A stretch of 64,000 nucleotides of DNA from assembly GCA_964016875.1 (NCBI GenBank), contig OZ024726.1:33407503-33471502 (forward strand). The letters run 5' to 3'. This document shows, in pieces, positions 11,118 to 23,041 of this stretch. Position 1 is the first letter of the stretch, and every line of letters starts with the position of its first letter. The translations under genes were made by a program, and so were the position numbers. The notes beneath the pieces are model-generated. The model saw nothing but the letters and a program-made list of their open reading frames with translations, was not told the origin of the DNA and did not search any database. The stretch comes from Fallopia convolvulus (Eukaryota > Streptophyta > Magnoliopsida > Caryophyllales > Polygonaceae).

Positions 11118-11255
11118 AATTTGATCATGATCTTCTTTGAAAAATAGTGGTTTATTAGTTATTTGACACACGATAAAATATAACTTCTTTTAGTACCTAG
11201 CTAGTTAGGTTAGGAATAAATGTGTTAAGAATTAATTTTTGTAAGATATCATATT

Positions 11256-11326
11256 AGCCCATGTAGGAATCGAACCTACATCTTTGTGCACAAAGCACAC
11301 CGCTCTACCATTTGAGCTAATAGGCT
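11256..11326 (-). tRNA. tRNA-like sequence 1, complete cloverleaf
   Basis: On the minus strand the 71 nt fold as acceptor AGCCTAT/ATGGGCT (7 bp), D arm GCTC/GAGC, anticodon stem GTGTG/CACAA with one mismatch, 7-nt loop CTTTGTG, 4-nt variable loop, and T arm GTAGG-TTCGATT-CCTAC. The nominal anticodon is TTG. The B box GGTTCGATTCC is perfect. It faces the tRNA-like at 11048 across 138 bp. Whether it is transcribed or CCA-tailed cannot be seen. Confidence 0.6.
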
Positions 11327-11344
11327 ACTTGTACTAAAACAAAA

Positions 11345-11513
11345 ATTTGACCTTCATATGGTTTCAACTCGGATGGACATGTGGGCAAATAGTATGTCGT
11401 TCCCCCTTGAGATAACTCAATGAAATATTCACCATTGTTTTTAGGTGATTCCTCATTCAGAATAGTAGTTGAAGAAGAGTTTGATGTCCCCACTACAACA
11501 ACACAAAAGGGAA
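11345..11513 (-). pseudogene. FAR1-related fragment, minus-strand copy
   Basis: The minus strand encodes CPSELKPYEGQIF preceded by a serine-rich stretch (VGTSNSSSTT), the same segment as at 2244-2444. It runs directly into the tRNA-like unit after a deletion relative to that copy. Confidence 0.6.
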
Positions 11514-11529
11514 ATATAAAGGTGTTAGT

Positions 11530-12003
11530 TGAAAATCAGTAAAAGTGCATTGAAAGTATAATAAAGTGCATTGTATACTAGGAAAAGTGCATTACTTAAA
11601 TCAGTGAAAAGTAAAAGATATACAAAGTGCTATTAAGTAGAAAAAGTGCACTCTTAAGTGTAAAAAGTGCATTATTAACTGTGAAAAGTGCAATAAAAAT
11701 ATGTTCTCTATAAGGTCAAATATATGTTCTCTAAACAAAAATGAAAAGTGCATTGTTAAGTATAAAAAGTGCACTAGTAAGGCTGAAAAGTGCATTGTCA
11801 TATACTAGTTATACTCCTTTATGAAAAGTGCAAGTAAGTATGAAAAGTGCACTAGTAAGTATGAAAAGTGCATTATTAAGTCCTAAAAGTGCATTATCAA
11901 CGAGAAGTGCAAAGTGCGTTATTTAAGTATGAAAAGTGCACTAGTAAGTCCTAAAAGTGCATTCTTAAGTCCGAAAAGTGCAGTATTAAGTCCGAAAAGT
12001 GCA
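11530..12003 (-). repeat. AAAAGTGCATT array, second block
   Basis: Roughly 22 copies of GAAAAGTGCA(T/C)T spaced 12-30 bp, often preceded by TAAGT. It ends near 12003 and is followed by non-homologous sequence. Confidence 0.9.
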
Positions 12004-12034
12004 ACGTCGAATTTTGCAAGATTGGCCTAGTTTA

Positions 12035-12260
12035 CAGGAAAATTTACACAGTTCAATCGATTCACACAGTTCAATCGATTCACACAGTTCAAGATTGGCC
12101 TAGTATTAAGTTCGATTCACACAATTCAATCGAAATCCAACTAGATTCACACAATTCGATTGACCAGTTCAATCGATTCCGAAAATCACACTGTTCGATC
12201 TCGTTCAACGAGTTCGATTGACCAGTTCAATCGATTCCGAAAAATCACACAGTTCGATCT
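12035..12260. repeat. CAGTTCAATCGATT repeats
   Basis: CACA(G/A)TTCAATCGATT and GACCAGTTCAATCGATTCCGAAAA occur as several direct copies between 12050 and 12250. Short open frames here reflect the repeats. Confidence 0.8.
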
Positions 12261-12698
12261 CGTTCAATGGATTTGTGAATCCCTCTTACCACTTTTTGCC
12301 ATGGTTGGAACGAGACTCGCAGATTCAAACTCGTTGGATTTCGGATTCGGCGATGGCGATCTCCTTCCGTGCGATCTCCTTCCGTTTCAATCGAAGGGCA
12401 CAATCTTCGATCTGCTTTTGAACGAACCCTAGACAAAACAAAAAAGAGAAAAAGGATTATTAATTAGAGAGGGAAAAAACATAATTGCCCCCGCCTTTAA
12501 TAAAAGGGGAAAGAAAATCAGCCCTTGGATCTCCTTGATCCAATCCAAGGGTCCAAAATTCTCCTTCCGTTTCATGTTAAGGGGATGTTTTATGGGAACC
12601 AAACTCTGAATAATTAATATAAATATATAGGGTTCTAAATATACGAATAACATTTTACAGTTGCAAAATGTTTAAATATAACTACCAATAAATTTAAA

Positions 12699-13253
12699 TC
12701 TATGTATATATATAAAAGACGCAAGGAATAAGGCCACCACGTTGCGCCACCTAGGATTTTCCTACGTGTCATTTCCACATTAAGCCACCTAGGATTTCGC
12801 CACATAGGATTTTTTATTTTGGAAATTAATATATGTTGATATTATTTTAGGATAATATAGAAATATGATAAATTAATCTAAGAAAGATTCTATCTAAAAT
12901 AAAGATGTTATCTAATGTTAAATCTTAAGTATTAATGCTAAATATTTGATATGATTATTTATTTAACTTAAGAAGATTATATCTAAAATAAAATAAACTA
13001 TAAAAGCATTAAATATTTGGTAAAATATTATTGATGAATATTATTTATAATAATTTATGTAAGTTATTTTTTCTATCACAATATCAGCTATCTGCCATGT
13101 AGGATTTTACCATGTGCCACATAGAATTTTTCGTACATGTCATTCTCATGTTGATCCATCTAGGATTTTGCCACATATAATTTTTTTATTATATATATAT
13201 TATGATAGATTCTGAGTATATAATTAATTATATCCAAAAGATTTTATCTAAAA
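12699..13253 (+). mobile_element. Helitron-like 5' region with duplicated blocks
   Basis: Begins TCTATGTATATATATAAAAG, typical of plant Helitron 5' ends. The blocks GCCACCTAGGATTTT and CATGTAGGATTTT recur at 12745-12815 and 13090-13185. The 3' end is not separately identifiable because the next Helitron start lies at 13254. Confidence 0.4.
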
Positions 13254-14009
13254 TCTATAACTATATATTAAATCTATGCCTTTTCGAGCCACCAAGTTGA
13301 TTATGACCCCACCATAAATTTAAAAATTAAATTTTATTTATATTGATTTATCCTTTTTATTTAAATTATTTTCTATCTATTTATGTGAAAATAAAATTTT
13401 AAATTCGAAATTTAATTAAAAATAACGAAACTTATTCTATCTTTATCTTTTTATCTATTTATGTAAAATATTATCTTAAATCAAATTTTGATAAAAAAAA
13501 TCTATATCTAGATAATTATTTTCCTAATTTGAATTTTGATCAAAAAATAATATTATATTTTCCATAATTTTCTTTCGGGCTTATTCATGTAAAATTGTAA
13601 ATATGGAAAAAAATTATCTTAAAAAAATGAAGTCTTATTCATATTTTTTCATCTTTTCTTATTATTTATCTTTTTAAATTTCTATTTAAAATATTTTTAA
13701 AGAATTGAATTTGATTAAAAAATCATAATAATTTACATTATTTTTTCATTTTTACATATTTTTTAAAAGAGTAATTAAAATAATTTATATTTATATTTTT
13801 TCATAAATAAATTATCATTAAGCCATCAAAATCATGTTGGACTTACTTTAATGATTTTTGCGTTGTCTCATATTATAACAAATTAAAAATTTTATATAAT
13901 ATTTATAATAAATAAGATGTTTTTATTTTTTTATATTAAATTAAAATCATTTATCAATAATTAAATATTAAATCCATGAAGTCGTGCATGACACGACGGG
14001 TATAACTAG
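13254..14009 (+). mobile_element. Non-autonomous Helitron, 756 bp
   Basis: The 5' end TCTATAACTATATATTAAAT follows an A. The 3' end has the hairpin GTCGTG-CATGA-CACGAC (13981-13997), then GGGTATAACTAG followed by T. The element contains CCTTTTCGAGCCACCA near its 5' end, the same signature as the Helitrons at 20124 and 20521. No helicase gene, so non-autonomous. Confidence 0.8.
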
Positions 14010-14434
14010 TATTTAATAATTTGAATACCACACATGTCAAATTAAATAGACAAAGCATCGAGATGGATATGAACGAAATAATAGGTATTTCTCTACAACA
14101 TGTCGTTTGTCTAAATCCTAGATCTTTATATATACTTGATTCAAAATATAATATTGTCTTCTCTATCAATCTTCCTCGAATAGCCCCGTATAAGGTACGT
14201 GTCATCTACATATAACCAAACAAGCATCGATAGCTCTGAATTGGAAATGATTTCACACGAGCACAGGCAACAATTGTTACCGATCTAGCAAATCATCCAA
14301 GCACCAGATAAATATTTAATACATTAAACTGAACATAATGCATTTTAATGCATTCTGCCTTGTAATCCAAAAGGTGGGCTAGTAGTGTTCGAAACTCCAG
14401 CTGTGAAATCCTAAGAACTCACTCAATTTATAAT
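14010..14434. other. Intergenic, 3' flank of the exonuclease gene
   Basis: No element ends or coding region recognised. It would hold the gene's 3' untranslated region and terminator on the minus strand. Confidence 0.4.
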
Positions 14435-17168
14435 CTATCCGCTAGAAGAACGAACGGTCCTTGTATATTTGAATTTCATGGCTTCTCCAAGCAACTCACG
14501 GGTTTCATATATAGCTGCCAAGTCATTGGAAGTGTCTCTCTCACACAACCACGCATCTTCAAGATTCACGTCAATGTCCCTATGAAGCGACAAAAAAACA
14601 GAACAGCAATGCTCTCAGGTTCAAGCCTTTTGACATCCACTTCATATTTTATAATGTTCTTATACTTATCATATTGGAAACAAAATAACTCAAAATGATG
14701 ATTTTTTTTTCTTTTTTTAATAAGAAATCCTTATAGTTAATGTTTGTAGACAATTAGAAATAAAACTCATGTATAGTTCATTTAGCCAGGTTTCATTAAA
14801 AAAAGAGTTAGTAATGCTATATATGAAAATGATTATCATGTAACTATGTAAGGAAGGGGTTTAGCGAAATGTCATAAGATATGATAAGTACTATATAGTA
14901 AAAGTAAAGTTGGGGACAGCCACATGGACTTATATAAGAACCATGGGCACCAAGCGGAATCGGTAACAATTCAGGGGTACTAAACAGGATTTTCTATAGC
15001 TATTGTAACAATAAGATGAATGAAACTCAACAAAGTGCAACTGTATACATTTCACCATATAATTAACATACCTCCGTAGAGAAAGAACTCGGTAGTTCTT
15101 TACAAGATGATCAGCATACTTAGTGAGAGCTTCTTGAACATTTTGTTTTCCCACGGTTCTCACTGCAGCTGCACTAAGCAAATTCTCCAAGGAACCATGC
15201 TTTTTTAATAGCTTGATAGCTGTATTTCTTCCAAAATTGGGTACCACAGTTTGTATACCAGGAACTCCATCAATTTCATCACCCAAGATGCATCCTGCAA
15301 TGTAACAACAAATTGGACAAATAATGATAGGAGACAGACTTTGGGTGCATCCTCATGCTCATTGGCTTTTATACACTGCCTTTGAGATGGATTTAGTCCC
15401 TATATCAATTTTGGTGCATTCTAACTAAATTTAGTTATTATTGTCACATAGCTGAATTTCAGTTTTTCTTGGGTCTACCGGGCGTACCCCCTTTCCCTTG
15501 GGCAGGGGTACACCCATTTTGACCCCCTAGATTCTGCTATAGCGGAGCCTCACTGGGTCAATGATGATGATGATGATGAATGATAGGAGACAGACTAGGT
15601 ATACACACTATACAAACACATGAAAGGACACACTATATTCAACAGGATGGTCATGGAAATAACCAAAGCAAATCAGTGACAACTTTTTTTTATCAAACTT
15701 CCATTTACGCAAATTGATGATGGTATATTCATGGACTCATTTCTATCATAATCTTCTTATGGCTATTTGATTTCTTGGCAAGTCAATTCCAGCATAGTAA
15801 CATAATACTTCTTCCCTGGCTTGAACATAAATAGTTGAATGTTTTAAATCAGATAGCTCACGTTGAATAGATGACGTAGACCATTCAAAAAACAATACAA
15901 AACAAAAAGATTACCAAGACATATGCAACGTAACTAATGCAAAATAGAGAAGGGTGCAGCAAAGCACATACTAAGACTGAGATCAGAACTCGGATCACAG
16001 TTATACTGAGCAACATAGTGCTTTAGGGTGTAGAACGACCATCTCCCAAGATCTGACAGAGGAATAACAAGCTGAACATCTTCAGATATTAGCTGCTTAA
16101 AATCTTTATCAGGAGACGCTATCACTGCTCTGTATCCCTTCTGTAACACTTGTTGTACAAGTGTAGCCACAACATCATCCGCTTCACAGCCTTTAACTTT
16201 AATTGCCTGCATTATTCTCATCAGCTCGATATCAATACTTTTAAACTATTGCAAAGCAGACTAATACGAAAATAGTCCATACATGGGTAAGTTTGTGAAT
16301 GCAATTATGGCAAACAAATATTATGATAAAAACTCATAACAGTACTGATTTGAGTAATTTGCAATTTGTAAAGTAACGAGAATTACATACTGGTATGTTG
16401 CATCTCTTTAGAAAATCAATGACAGTATGATGGGAACTTTCAACTGGAACTCGTGTGTATACACGCGAAGCTGACCACTGTCTTGTGAACTTCATCCTGT
16501 GTGCTTTATATGATGGCAATAACTGTCTTCTGTATTCATTGCCTCCCTCGCCATCAATCACCTGCAATAGCAAATGCTTCATTTTGTTACAAAACACAAA
16601 ATTTAGCAGTCACCTCCTTATGAGAACAGTGCTTGTATTTTGGTAAATTATACAAATGTGACATCATAAGTAATCATAATCCCTAAAATTTGCAATTCAA
16701 CTATTCAAGAGACAGAAAGAAAGGACAAGAGGAGTTTACAGCGACCACGGGGTGATTAAGGCTGACTTGAGACAAGAATAGATCGATCCAGTGAACAAAA
16801 GATTGCAGGCTCGGTGTACTTCCATTATAGCAAAGAGGGTTAACGTCCAAAAAGAAAATTCTTTTCTTAATTGTCCTCATCTCACCATCAGAATCTCCCT
16901 GCAAAACGTTCCCACCACCTGTTCGACGATATGTCCCAGAGGAAGTTGAACAACACAAGGCAGCGCCAGCTCTACCACCACAAACAACTCCATGCTTGTA
17001 CCCTATACATGCCGGATTAGTTAGTGAATGGATCGCAATCGAGCTTGATTTCAACCTCGAAGGTGATTTTCTATAGAAGGGCGGAGCAAAGAGATGAGAA
17101 GTGGGTGGGTGAAGGTGACAGTTGTGAACTACGCAATTGCCGAATGCCGCCGTTCCGCACCCTGCCAT
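14435..17168 (-). CDS. 5'-3' exonuclease family protein, 5 exons, 400 aa
   Basis: Exons read on the minus strand: 17168-16740, 16561-16391, 16206-15972, 15294-15072 and 14579-14435. All introns have GT-AG borders and phases are consistent; the summed 1203 bp end in TAG. The product resembles the FEN1/PolI-type 5'-3' exonuclease fold found as a single-domain protein in plants. The core starts at about residue 105 with FFLDVNPLCY and continues with NEYRRQLLPSYKAHR, CEADDVVATLV (metal-binding acidic cluster), ASPDKDFKQLI, and the helix-hairpin-helix segment GDEIDGVPGI. The first 100 residues lack conserved domains and are rich in S, R and H, compatible with an organelle transit peptide (inferred). 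The acidic active-site residues look intact. The start ATG at 17168 is the first in its frame. A DNA repair or replication role in plastids or mitochondria is inferred from the family. Confidence 0.88.
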
Positions 17169-18534
17169 GCCTCAAGCTTGCTCAAAGGACAAAATTAACT
17201 GTATATTTAGCAGTTTCAACAAACTATCATTCACATAATCATCAATGCACAGCACCACGACGCATTCACTAAAACCAAAACAGCTATCCTGCTTCCAATT
17301 TCGCGCAAAATTCTCTCAAATCGAATCCACTAGATCCAACGAACGACCCATAAAACGATTCGCAAACCGCTTTTTAACGGCGATTGATCGGATACAGGAA
17401 CTAAGCGAGGTTGCGTTGTTTCTTCCGGCGTTGGCGTCGACCCGTAACAGCAGGACGCGAACGGTGGCCGTCGAACGACTGGCAGGGCGGCGGTGCTTAT
17501 CCTTCTCCGGCGATCTTCCAAACACGGGGCCCTCACTCTCGTCCTCTCCGGCGATCTTTTATGAGAAGTTTGGATACTCTCATCGAGTTTTCCAGGAAGA
17601 CAAGGGATAAGATACAGTCTTCACTTTCTAATGTTTTTTTTCCGGTTCTTTCCTAGTTGTCCGTATAGCATGTCCTCCCCAGTCCTCACGTGACTGGTTT
17701 GGTTTTATTTTATTTTTTCGGTTTGAATCAATAAAGTTCGCGCGGACTTGGAGCGCCCCGTGAACCATGTTAGAGTACTCCCTGCCATTGACCAATTTTT
17801 GGTCATAGGAGGAGAGAGAATAAAATATGATAAAATGAAGAGAAAAGGTGGAAGATTTTTTATGACCTGCTCATTGTCATGCCTAAAAAAAGTTTTAGTC
17901 GTGTACAAAATGGAGAAAAAGTTCTCCCACTTTTGAGAATGAGGAAAGAAAAGATGAATATTATATTTTGATGACCAAAATTTTTGGTCCACTATTGAAT
18001 AAGCTCTGACGCTCATGTTGTTCCTTAGATAAGATTGACCAAGAAACTTTCCTACAATTCTCTCCTTTTTTTTGAATCGAAATTTCATTGTTTTTGCTTT
18101 TTATTTTTCAGTTTTGATCTTTGGATCGTGAGTCATATCGATCCAAGATCGGAGATTTGATTTAGGTGAGTCACATCCTAACCCGGGTCTTTTAGTTCGT
18201 GTTTTTGAGAGGTGAGTCGTACCCTTTCGAAGGCTCGTTCATATCAAGCCCTAATCCATCAATACCATCACCTCCATTCTTTGAATTCCATCATCCATCA
18301 ACCATCAAAACCTCCCTCAAAAGCTCCTTTTAAGGCCAGACTCCATTGGATCTAAATTCAGCCATCAAACTCATATCGGATCGCTCCGTGGAAATCTTTG
18401 CGACCCCTCAGTAAAATCAATGTAACTTTGAATGCCTAAATAAAAAACTCTCAAATTTTGAGGAAACAAACTAGACTTTCATATCTAACTCCTCGAGCTG
18501 GAATCACTCAAATCAGAGTTTGGACCAGAAAGAA
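17169..18534. other. Upstream intergenic region of the exonuclease gene
   Basis: Bases 17390-17560 are clearly GC-richer than their surroundings and would lie in the promoter or 5' region; no recognised protein in any frame. From 17700 on the sequence is AT-rich and non-coding, with a GACCAATTTTTGGTC-type inverted motif near 17792-17806. Confidence 0.4.
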
Positions 18535-19105
18535 TAGGGCTGTAAATGAACCGAGTCGTTCGTGAGAAATTCGGTGTTCGACTCGGTTAAATCTTGTTCG
18601 TGTTCGGCTTGGTTTGTAAATGAACCAAGCTTGAGCACAATTTTAAGGCTCGAAAGATAAATGAACCGAGCTTGAGCACAAGATAACTCGGCTCGTTTGC
18701 TCATGAGCAAACTCGTTTATATGCTCATGAGAAAACTCGATTATACACTCATAAAAAACTAGATTATACGTTTATGAATAAGCTATACTTACTATATATA
18801 TTATTATAATAATAGTTTATGTTAAATTACATAATTTTGGTGGTGTTTCATAAATCACGTAGTTTAAATTTGAGTTTCATTTGGTTGTATAATTAATAAG
18901 TAAACAAGTTGTTCACGGATTTGTTTGTCGAAGAAACTAAACGAGTGGTTCGCGAACAAGCTCGGCGAACATTTAAATGAACGAAACTCAAACAAAATTT
19001 TAAGCTTGAACCAAGCTCGCGTTCGAGCTCGAGCTCGTCTATTTTTAACCGAGTCGAGCTTGAGCAACTCAAAGCTCGACTCGACTCGGTTCGATTACAG
19101 GCCTA
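18535..19105. mobile_element. hAT-type MITE, 571 bp
   Basis: Perfect 8-bp duplication AGAAAGAA (18527-18534 and 19106-19113). The ends are TAGGGCTGTAAATGAACCGA and, in reverse complement, TAGGCCTGTAATCGAACCGA. Subterminal GAGCTTGAGC and CGAGTCGAG motifs are repeated in both orientations, as hAT transposase sites often are. No transposase. Confidence 0.9.
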
Positions 19106-20030
19106 AGAAAGAACAAGCAAGTTGAAGACAAGACAAATTTCAGGTTGTTTTTTGTCGATTCCTTGGAAGTCATTGGGGGATTGTCTTGCACCACTTCAAC
19201 GACAAGATCCTTCCCGTCAGAATTATATGAGGGCTAGTCTCATAGAAACAAAGTTGAAGAAGACCATATGAGAATATTTGGGTTTTTCAATTTGAAATTA
19301 AAAAGAATTAATTTTAGGGAATTTTAGAATCAGAAAAAAATGATGATTTGACAAATTGTTACACGTGGTCCAATTAAAAATGTGGGACAAATAGTTGGGA
19401 CATAACTATGGGACAGATGATTTGGATTGTCCCACGATAATTTTAAACACGCCCCAACCGGAATTTTCCTTTATAAAGCCCAACCACCCGAACAAACTTA
19501 GGGCATGCCCAACGAGAGTAAAATTGAAAGATCACGGGGAGCTCACCCAAATTAAATGATATAATATTAAATTTTTGGGTGGATTTATACAAGTGAGATC
19601 GAATTTCGATCTCCTGTTTTGGGCTCAAGAGAGCTGCTACCTCTGGACAATACTCATGCATGTGTCACGTGGCTTATAATCAACGATCGGGATTTATTCT
19701 TGGCCGTTAATTATAGATAAATTAGAAATTAATATTGAGCTTATTCTAATTATAAAAATAAAATAAAAATATATACCGAAATTTATAAAAAAAATTATCT
19801 ACCTATAGAGACCAATTTTGTATATATTTCAAATGTTTTAGAATTAAATTTGGTTTTTGGAATGTTTTCCAAAAAAACCAATATTTATAGAAATAATTTT
19901 GCATATATTTGAAACATTTCAAAATTTCATTTGTATTTTAGGTTATTCTAGGATAAGAAGATACATATTTATGTAATTTTTTTTACATTACTCATTATTT
20001 TAGCTTTAACAAATTAATTAAAAGTGTTAT
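19106..20030. other. Intergenic sequence without recognised genes
   Basis: Contains GGGACAAATAGTTGGGACA-type short repeats around 19380-19420 and a GGGCATGCCC palindrome near 19501. Nothing coding recognised. Confidence 0.4.
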
Positions 20031-20034
20031 CTGA

Positions 20035-20123
20035 ATAAAGCAAAAACCATGTATGTTGTAAAAATTGCACCATGTGATATTATTGGAATAAAATAATGTC
20101 AAGCTTTTTAATAATAACTTGTA
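20035..20123. repeat. Left arm of a segment paralogous to 40835-41110
   Basis: CATGT(A/C)TGTTG, AATAATGTCAAGCTTTT and AATAATAACTTGTA are shared with 40840-40915. The right arm resumes at 21114 after the Helitron insertion. Confidence 0.8.
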
Positions 20124-20406
20124 TCTATAACTATATATTAAAGCTATACCTTTTCGAGCCACCAGAATGATTCTAGCCCCACCTCATATTTAGAAAATTA
20201 GTTTTTATTCCTAATATTTTAACTTTTTTCTATTAAATTCTTCTTTAACTATTTAAATCTATCTTTAACATCAAATAAATATCTATTTAGTATAACACTA
20301 TCTTTTGAAAATTTCCTTCTACAAATATTTAAAATTAAAGATAACAAATTTAAAATTTTAAAATAAGTATAAATATCTTTTATCACTTAGCATGATATCT
20401 TTTCAC

Positions 20407-20454
<48 letters not shown>

Positions 20455-21113
20455 TCTTATAATAAAAAAAATTTAATGGTAAATACTTATAATGTTTCAA
20501 AATAATAAAAATAGGTAATATCTATAACTATATATTAAAGTCGTACCTTTTCGAGCCACCAGAACGATTCTGGCCCCACCTCATATTTAAAAAATTAATT
20601 TTTATTTCTATTATTATAACTTCTTTTTATAAAATTCTTTTTAACTATTTAAATTTATCTCTAACATCAAGCAAATATCTATTTAGTATAAAATATCTTT
20701 TGAAAGCTTCCTTATACAAGTATTTAAAATTAAAGATAAAATATTTTAAATATTTTAAAATAAATATAATTATTTTAGCATATATCTTTTGACGAATTTA
20801 TTTATAGATATATATTGATTTTATTTTATAAAAAATTAATGATAAATATTTATAATGTTTAAAATTAATAAAAATAGATAATAAAATATTTAATAGATAT
20901 ATTGAAATATTTCATAAACTCTAAATTTACGTACATGAAAAGTAATAAAATGTGAAGAATATAATATTTGATTAAAAAAATTATACATTCTACCAGCAAT
21001 AAGTTATTTATATAATAATTTATATTATATTTTTATTTATTTATTAATATCCTATTTATTATGTCTATAAAATATCGAATCATAGTCGCACATGGTACGA
21101 CGGGTAAAACTAG
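20124..21113 (+). mobile_element. Helitron dimer (20124-20520 and 20521-21113)
   Basis: Two head-to-tail units each start TCTATAACTATATATTAAAG and share CCTTTTCGAGCCACCAGAA. The second ends in a short GTCG/CGAC hairpin and GGGTAAAACTAG. The whole insert lies between ...CTTGTA and TTATTC...; the uninterrupted version CTTGTATTATTC is present at 40911-40922, which confirms both outer termini. The first unit has no 3' terminus of its own. An (AT)n tract lies at 20409-20452. Confidence 0.85.
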
Positions 21114-21306
21114 TTATTCTTTCTATACATCTAATTTTTTTACATTACAATAACTTGATCTATCTATATGTTGATACTTTTGATATTAATTTTATGCATG
21201 TCTTTTAACAAAACTTGATCTATATGTTAATATTTTTATAGATAATAAATTTTCTTGTATCTTGTGACAAATCTTGTGTTCAAAGTATATAATTTTTTTT
21301 ATATAT

Positions 21307-21586
21307 CTATTACAACATATTTAAGTTGTACCGTTTCGAACCATCAGAATGATTCTAGTCCTGCTTCATATTTAATAAAATTAATTTGTATTCCTATTAT
21401 TTTAACTTTTTATATTAATTTTTTTTATTTAAATCTATCTTTAACATCAAATCAACTATCTTTTGACAAACTCTGTATAAAAATGTTTTAAAAATAAAGA
21501 TAAATATTTAAAATATTTAAAAAAATAGTATAATTTTTTTTTTATCTTTTAGCATGATATTTTTTGACGAATTTCTTTATATATAT
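21307..21586 (+). mobile_element. Diverged Helitron fragment interrupted by the 21587 LTR
   Basis: Starts TCTATTACAACATATTTAAG and contains ACCGTTTCGAACCATCAGAA, a diverged form of the 20124 family. It continues after the insertion, at 34276 to about 34830, where ATATGTCTAAAAAATA and GTAGTCG recall the 3' end of the 20521 unit. Confidence 0.5.
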
Positions 21587-22113
21587 TGATGGTGCGCAAA
21601 ATAACGATGTGTGAATAGTAGGCACGGATAGCAGGGTAAAAGTAATAAAAACGGGATTCGAGGTAGTTCCCCGAGGGTTTTCCCGTACCCATCTGATGTC
21701 ACACTTTTTAGTTAGTTTTTGTAGGTCGTTTTTCTAGTTAGGTTGAGTCTTTTCTTGTTCTTTTGTGTTGTTTTGCATATAATTCCGACCCTCTTTCGAG
21801 AGTTGGAGTCGTTTGTGTTTGTTTGTTGTCTTTGTAGGTGTTTGAAGCGTTGAGGAGGAGATATACCAGGTTTTTCAGCTTTCTAGGAGGTGGCGTTAGA
21901 GTTGTCTTGTGGCGGTGTTGGCTAGAAGGGTGAGAGTCGTTGTTTTTGGAGCTTTGTTGATTTCAAGAAGGAAGTTTGCAAGATGAAGATGCCTTAAAAG
22001 GAACTTAAGGAAGTCTAAGAAGACCAAGAACGTTTAAGGAAGAAACATTGAAGAAGAACCGAGCTTTGGGACAAGTTTCGAGCAAAGAAATGAAGAAATC
22101 AAGAGCTATCCAA

Positions 22114-22147
22114 GGTCGGTGACGACCCACTTTGGGTCGGTACCGAG
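22114..22147. repeat. Palindrome cluster 1 (5' LTR)
   Basis: GGTCGGTGACGACC at 22114-22127, then GGGTCGGTACCGAG at 22134-22147. The 3' LTR holds the same at 32437-32470. Confidence 0.95.
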
Positions 22148-22928
22148 CGTCATCCGGAGCCTGCGAAAGAAACTTGCACCTCAAGTTAGGTTTTAGTAGA
22201 TGTTTTATTTATGGGTCTTTTTAAGATAGAATTTAGTTTCCTTTTAAGAACATTCCTACTACTATATAAAGGGCTTTTAAGGTTACTTTTGAGGGGACGT
22301 TGTTTTTGAGAGGCACGAGACGGAACGGACGAGTATTGCAAGTTGGTGTTCTAGAGTTAACTTTTATTCCAAGCTCTTGGACAATTTTGAGAGAGCTTTG
22401 GAAGTTTGCTTGGAGATTTGTAAGTTTGTTCTTTCAATTGAAGTTTGTTTGTTTTTGAATCATGTCTTCTCTTTTCTCTTTGATTGTTGATTGCATGATG
22501 ACTCGTGAGTAGTCTATTTTTCTAGGGTTGGGGTGAAACCCGACATGGTTATGCGTGATTAAAGCATGAATCTTTGATTAAATCCGTTCCTTTAAATCTC
22601 TATCCTTTATCCTTCTTGTTTGTTCTTAATTCCTTGATGAAATTTGAGGCAAGTTCATATTCGTAATTGAGTTGAAAGATTAATTGTGAATTTGGATGAT
22701 ATTTTGGGTTGAAGCGAAGGTTAAACCTTTAGATAACAAGTAGGATTGCAAGTTTCTATCTTTATGAAAGTTGAGATATGTGCTTGATTATTTATGGCGA
22801 AAGTCATTCATGAGATTATTGTTGGTTGATCTTTGGTTCATGTTTGCATGCTTAGCTTTGTTGTGGTGGATCCTTCGTCCTAGATCTCTTTTAATTTGAT
22901 TTTTCGAAGTTTTATCGCTACCCAAATA

Positions 22929-23041
22929 GGTCGTTACCGACCCACTTTTGGTTGGTAACGTGCTCCCAGTTTTCCTGGTTTTTCTCTGCGTTGTGTGTCG
23001 TGTTATAGGTCGGTGACGACCCAGTTTTGGTCGGTGCCGAG
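22929..23041. repeat. Palindrome clusters 2 and 3 (5' LTR)
   Basis: GGTCGTTACCGACC at 22929-22942, GGTCGGTGACGACC at 23008-23021 and GGTCGGTGCCGAG at 23029-23041. Confidence 0.95.

Larger units (their letters stand above)
9303..12607. mobile_element. MULE-like TIR element, 3.3 kb
   Basis: Both ends begin AGAGTTTGGTT, and the inverted repeats continue for about 110 bp, sharing CTTAACATGAAACGGAAGGA and AGAATTTTGG. The direct duplication GAATAATT lies at 9295-9302 and 12608-12615. Long TIRs and the FAR1-like fragment favour a Mutator-like element, although the visible duplication is 8 bp rather than 9. A short ATG frame at about 9822 (MPPKTNRKG, then GTATAAAT) might be a first exon. No intact transposase is present. 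Contents in order: 18-bp repeats, motif array, tRNA-like pair, FAR1-like fragment, second motif array, CAATCGATT repeats. Confidence 0.8.

Noticed and set aside
12160..12432. Frames over the CAATCGATT repeats
   Set aside because: Repeat-derived at the start and without recognisable domain; might contain exon remnants of the MULE-like element but cannot be supported.
17245..17656. Several overlapping frames in GC-rich sequence upstream of the exonuclease gene
   Set aside because: No recognised protein; overlapping frames on both strands are explained by higher GC.
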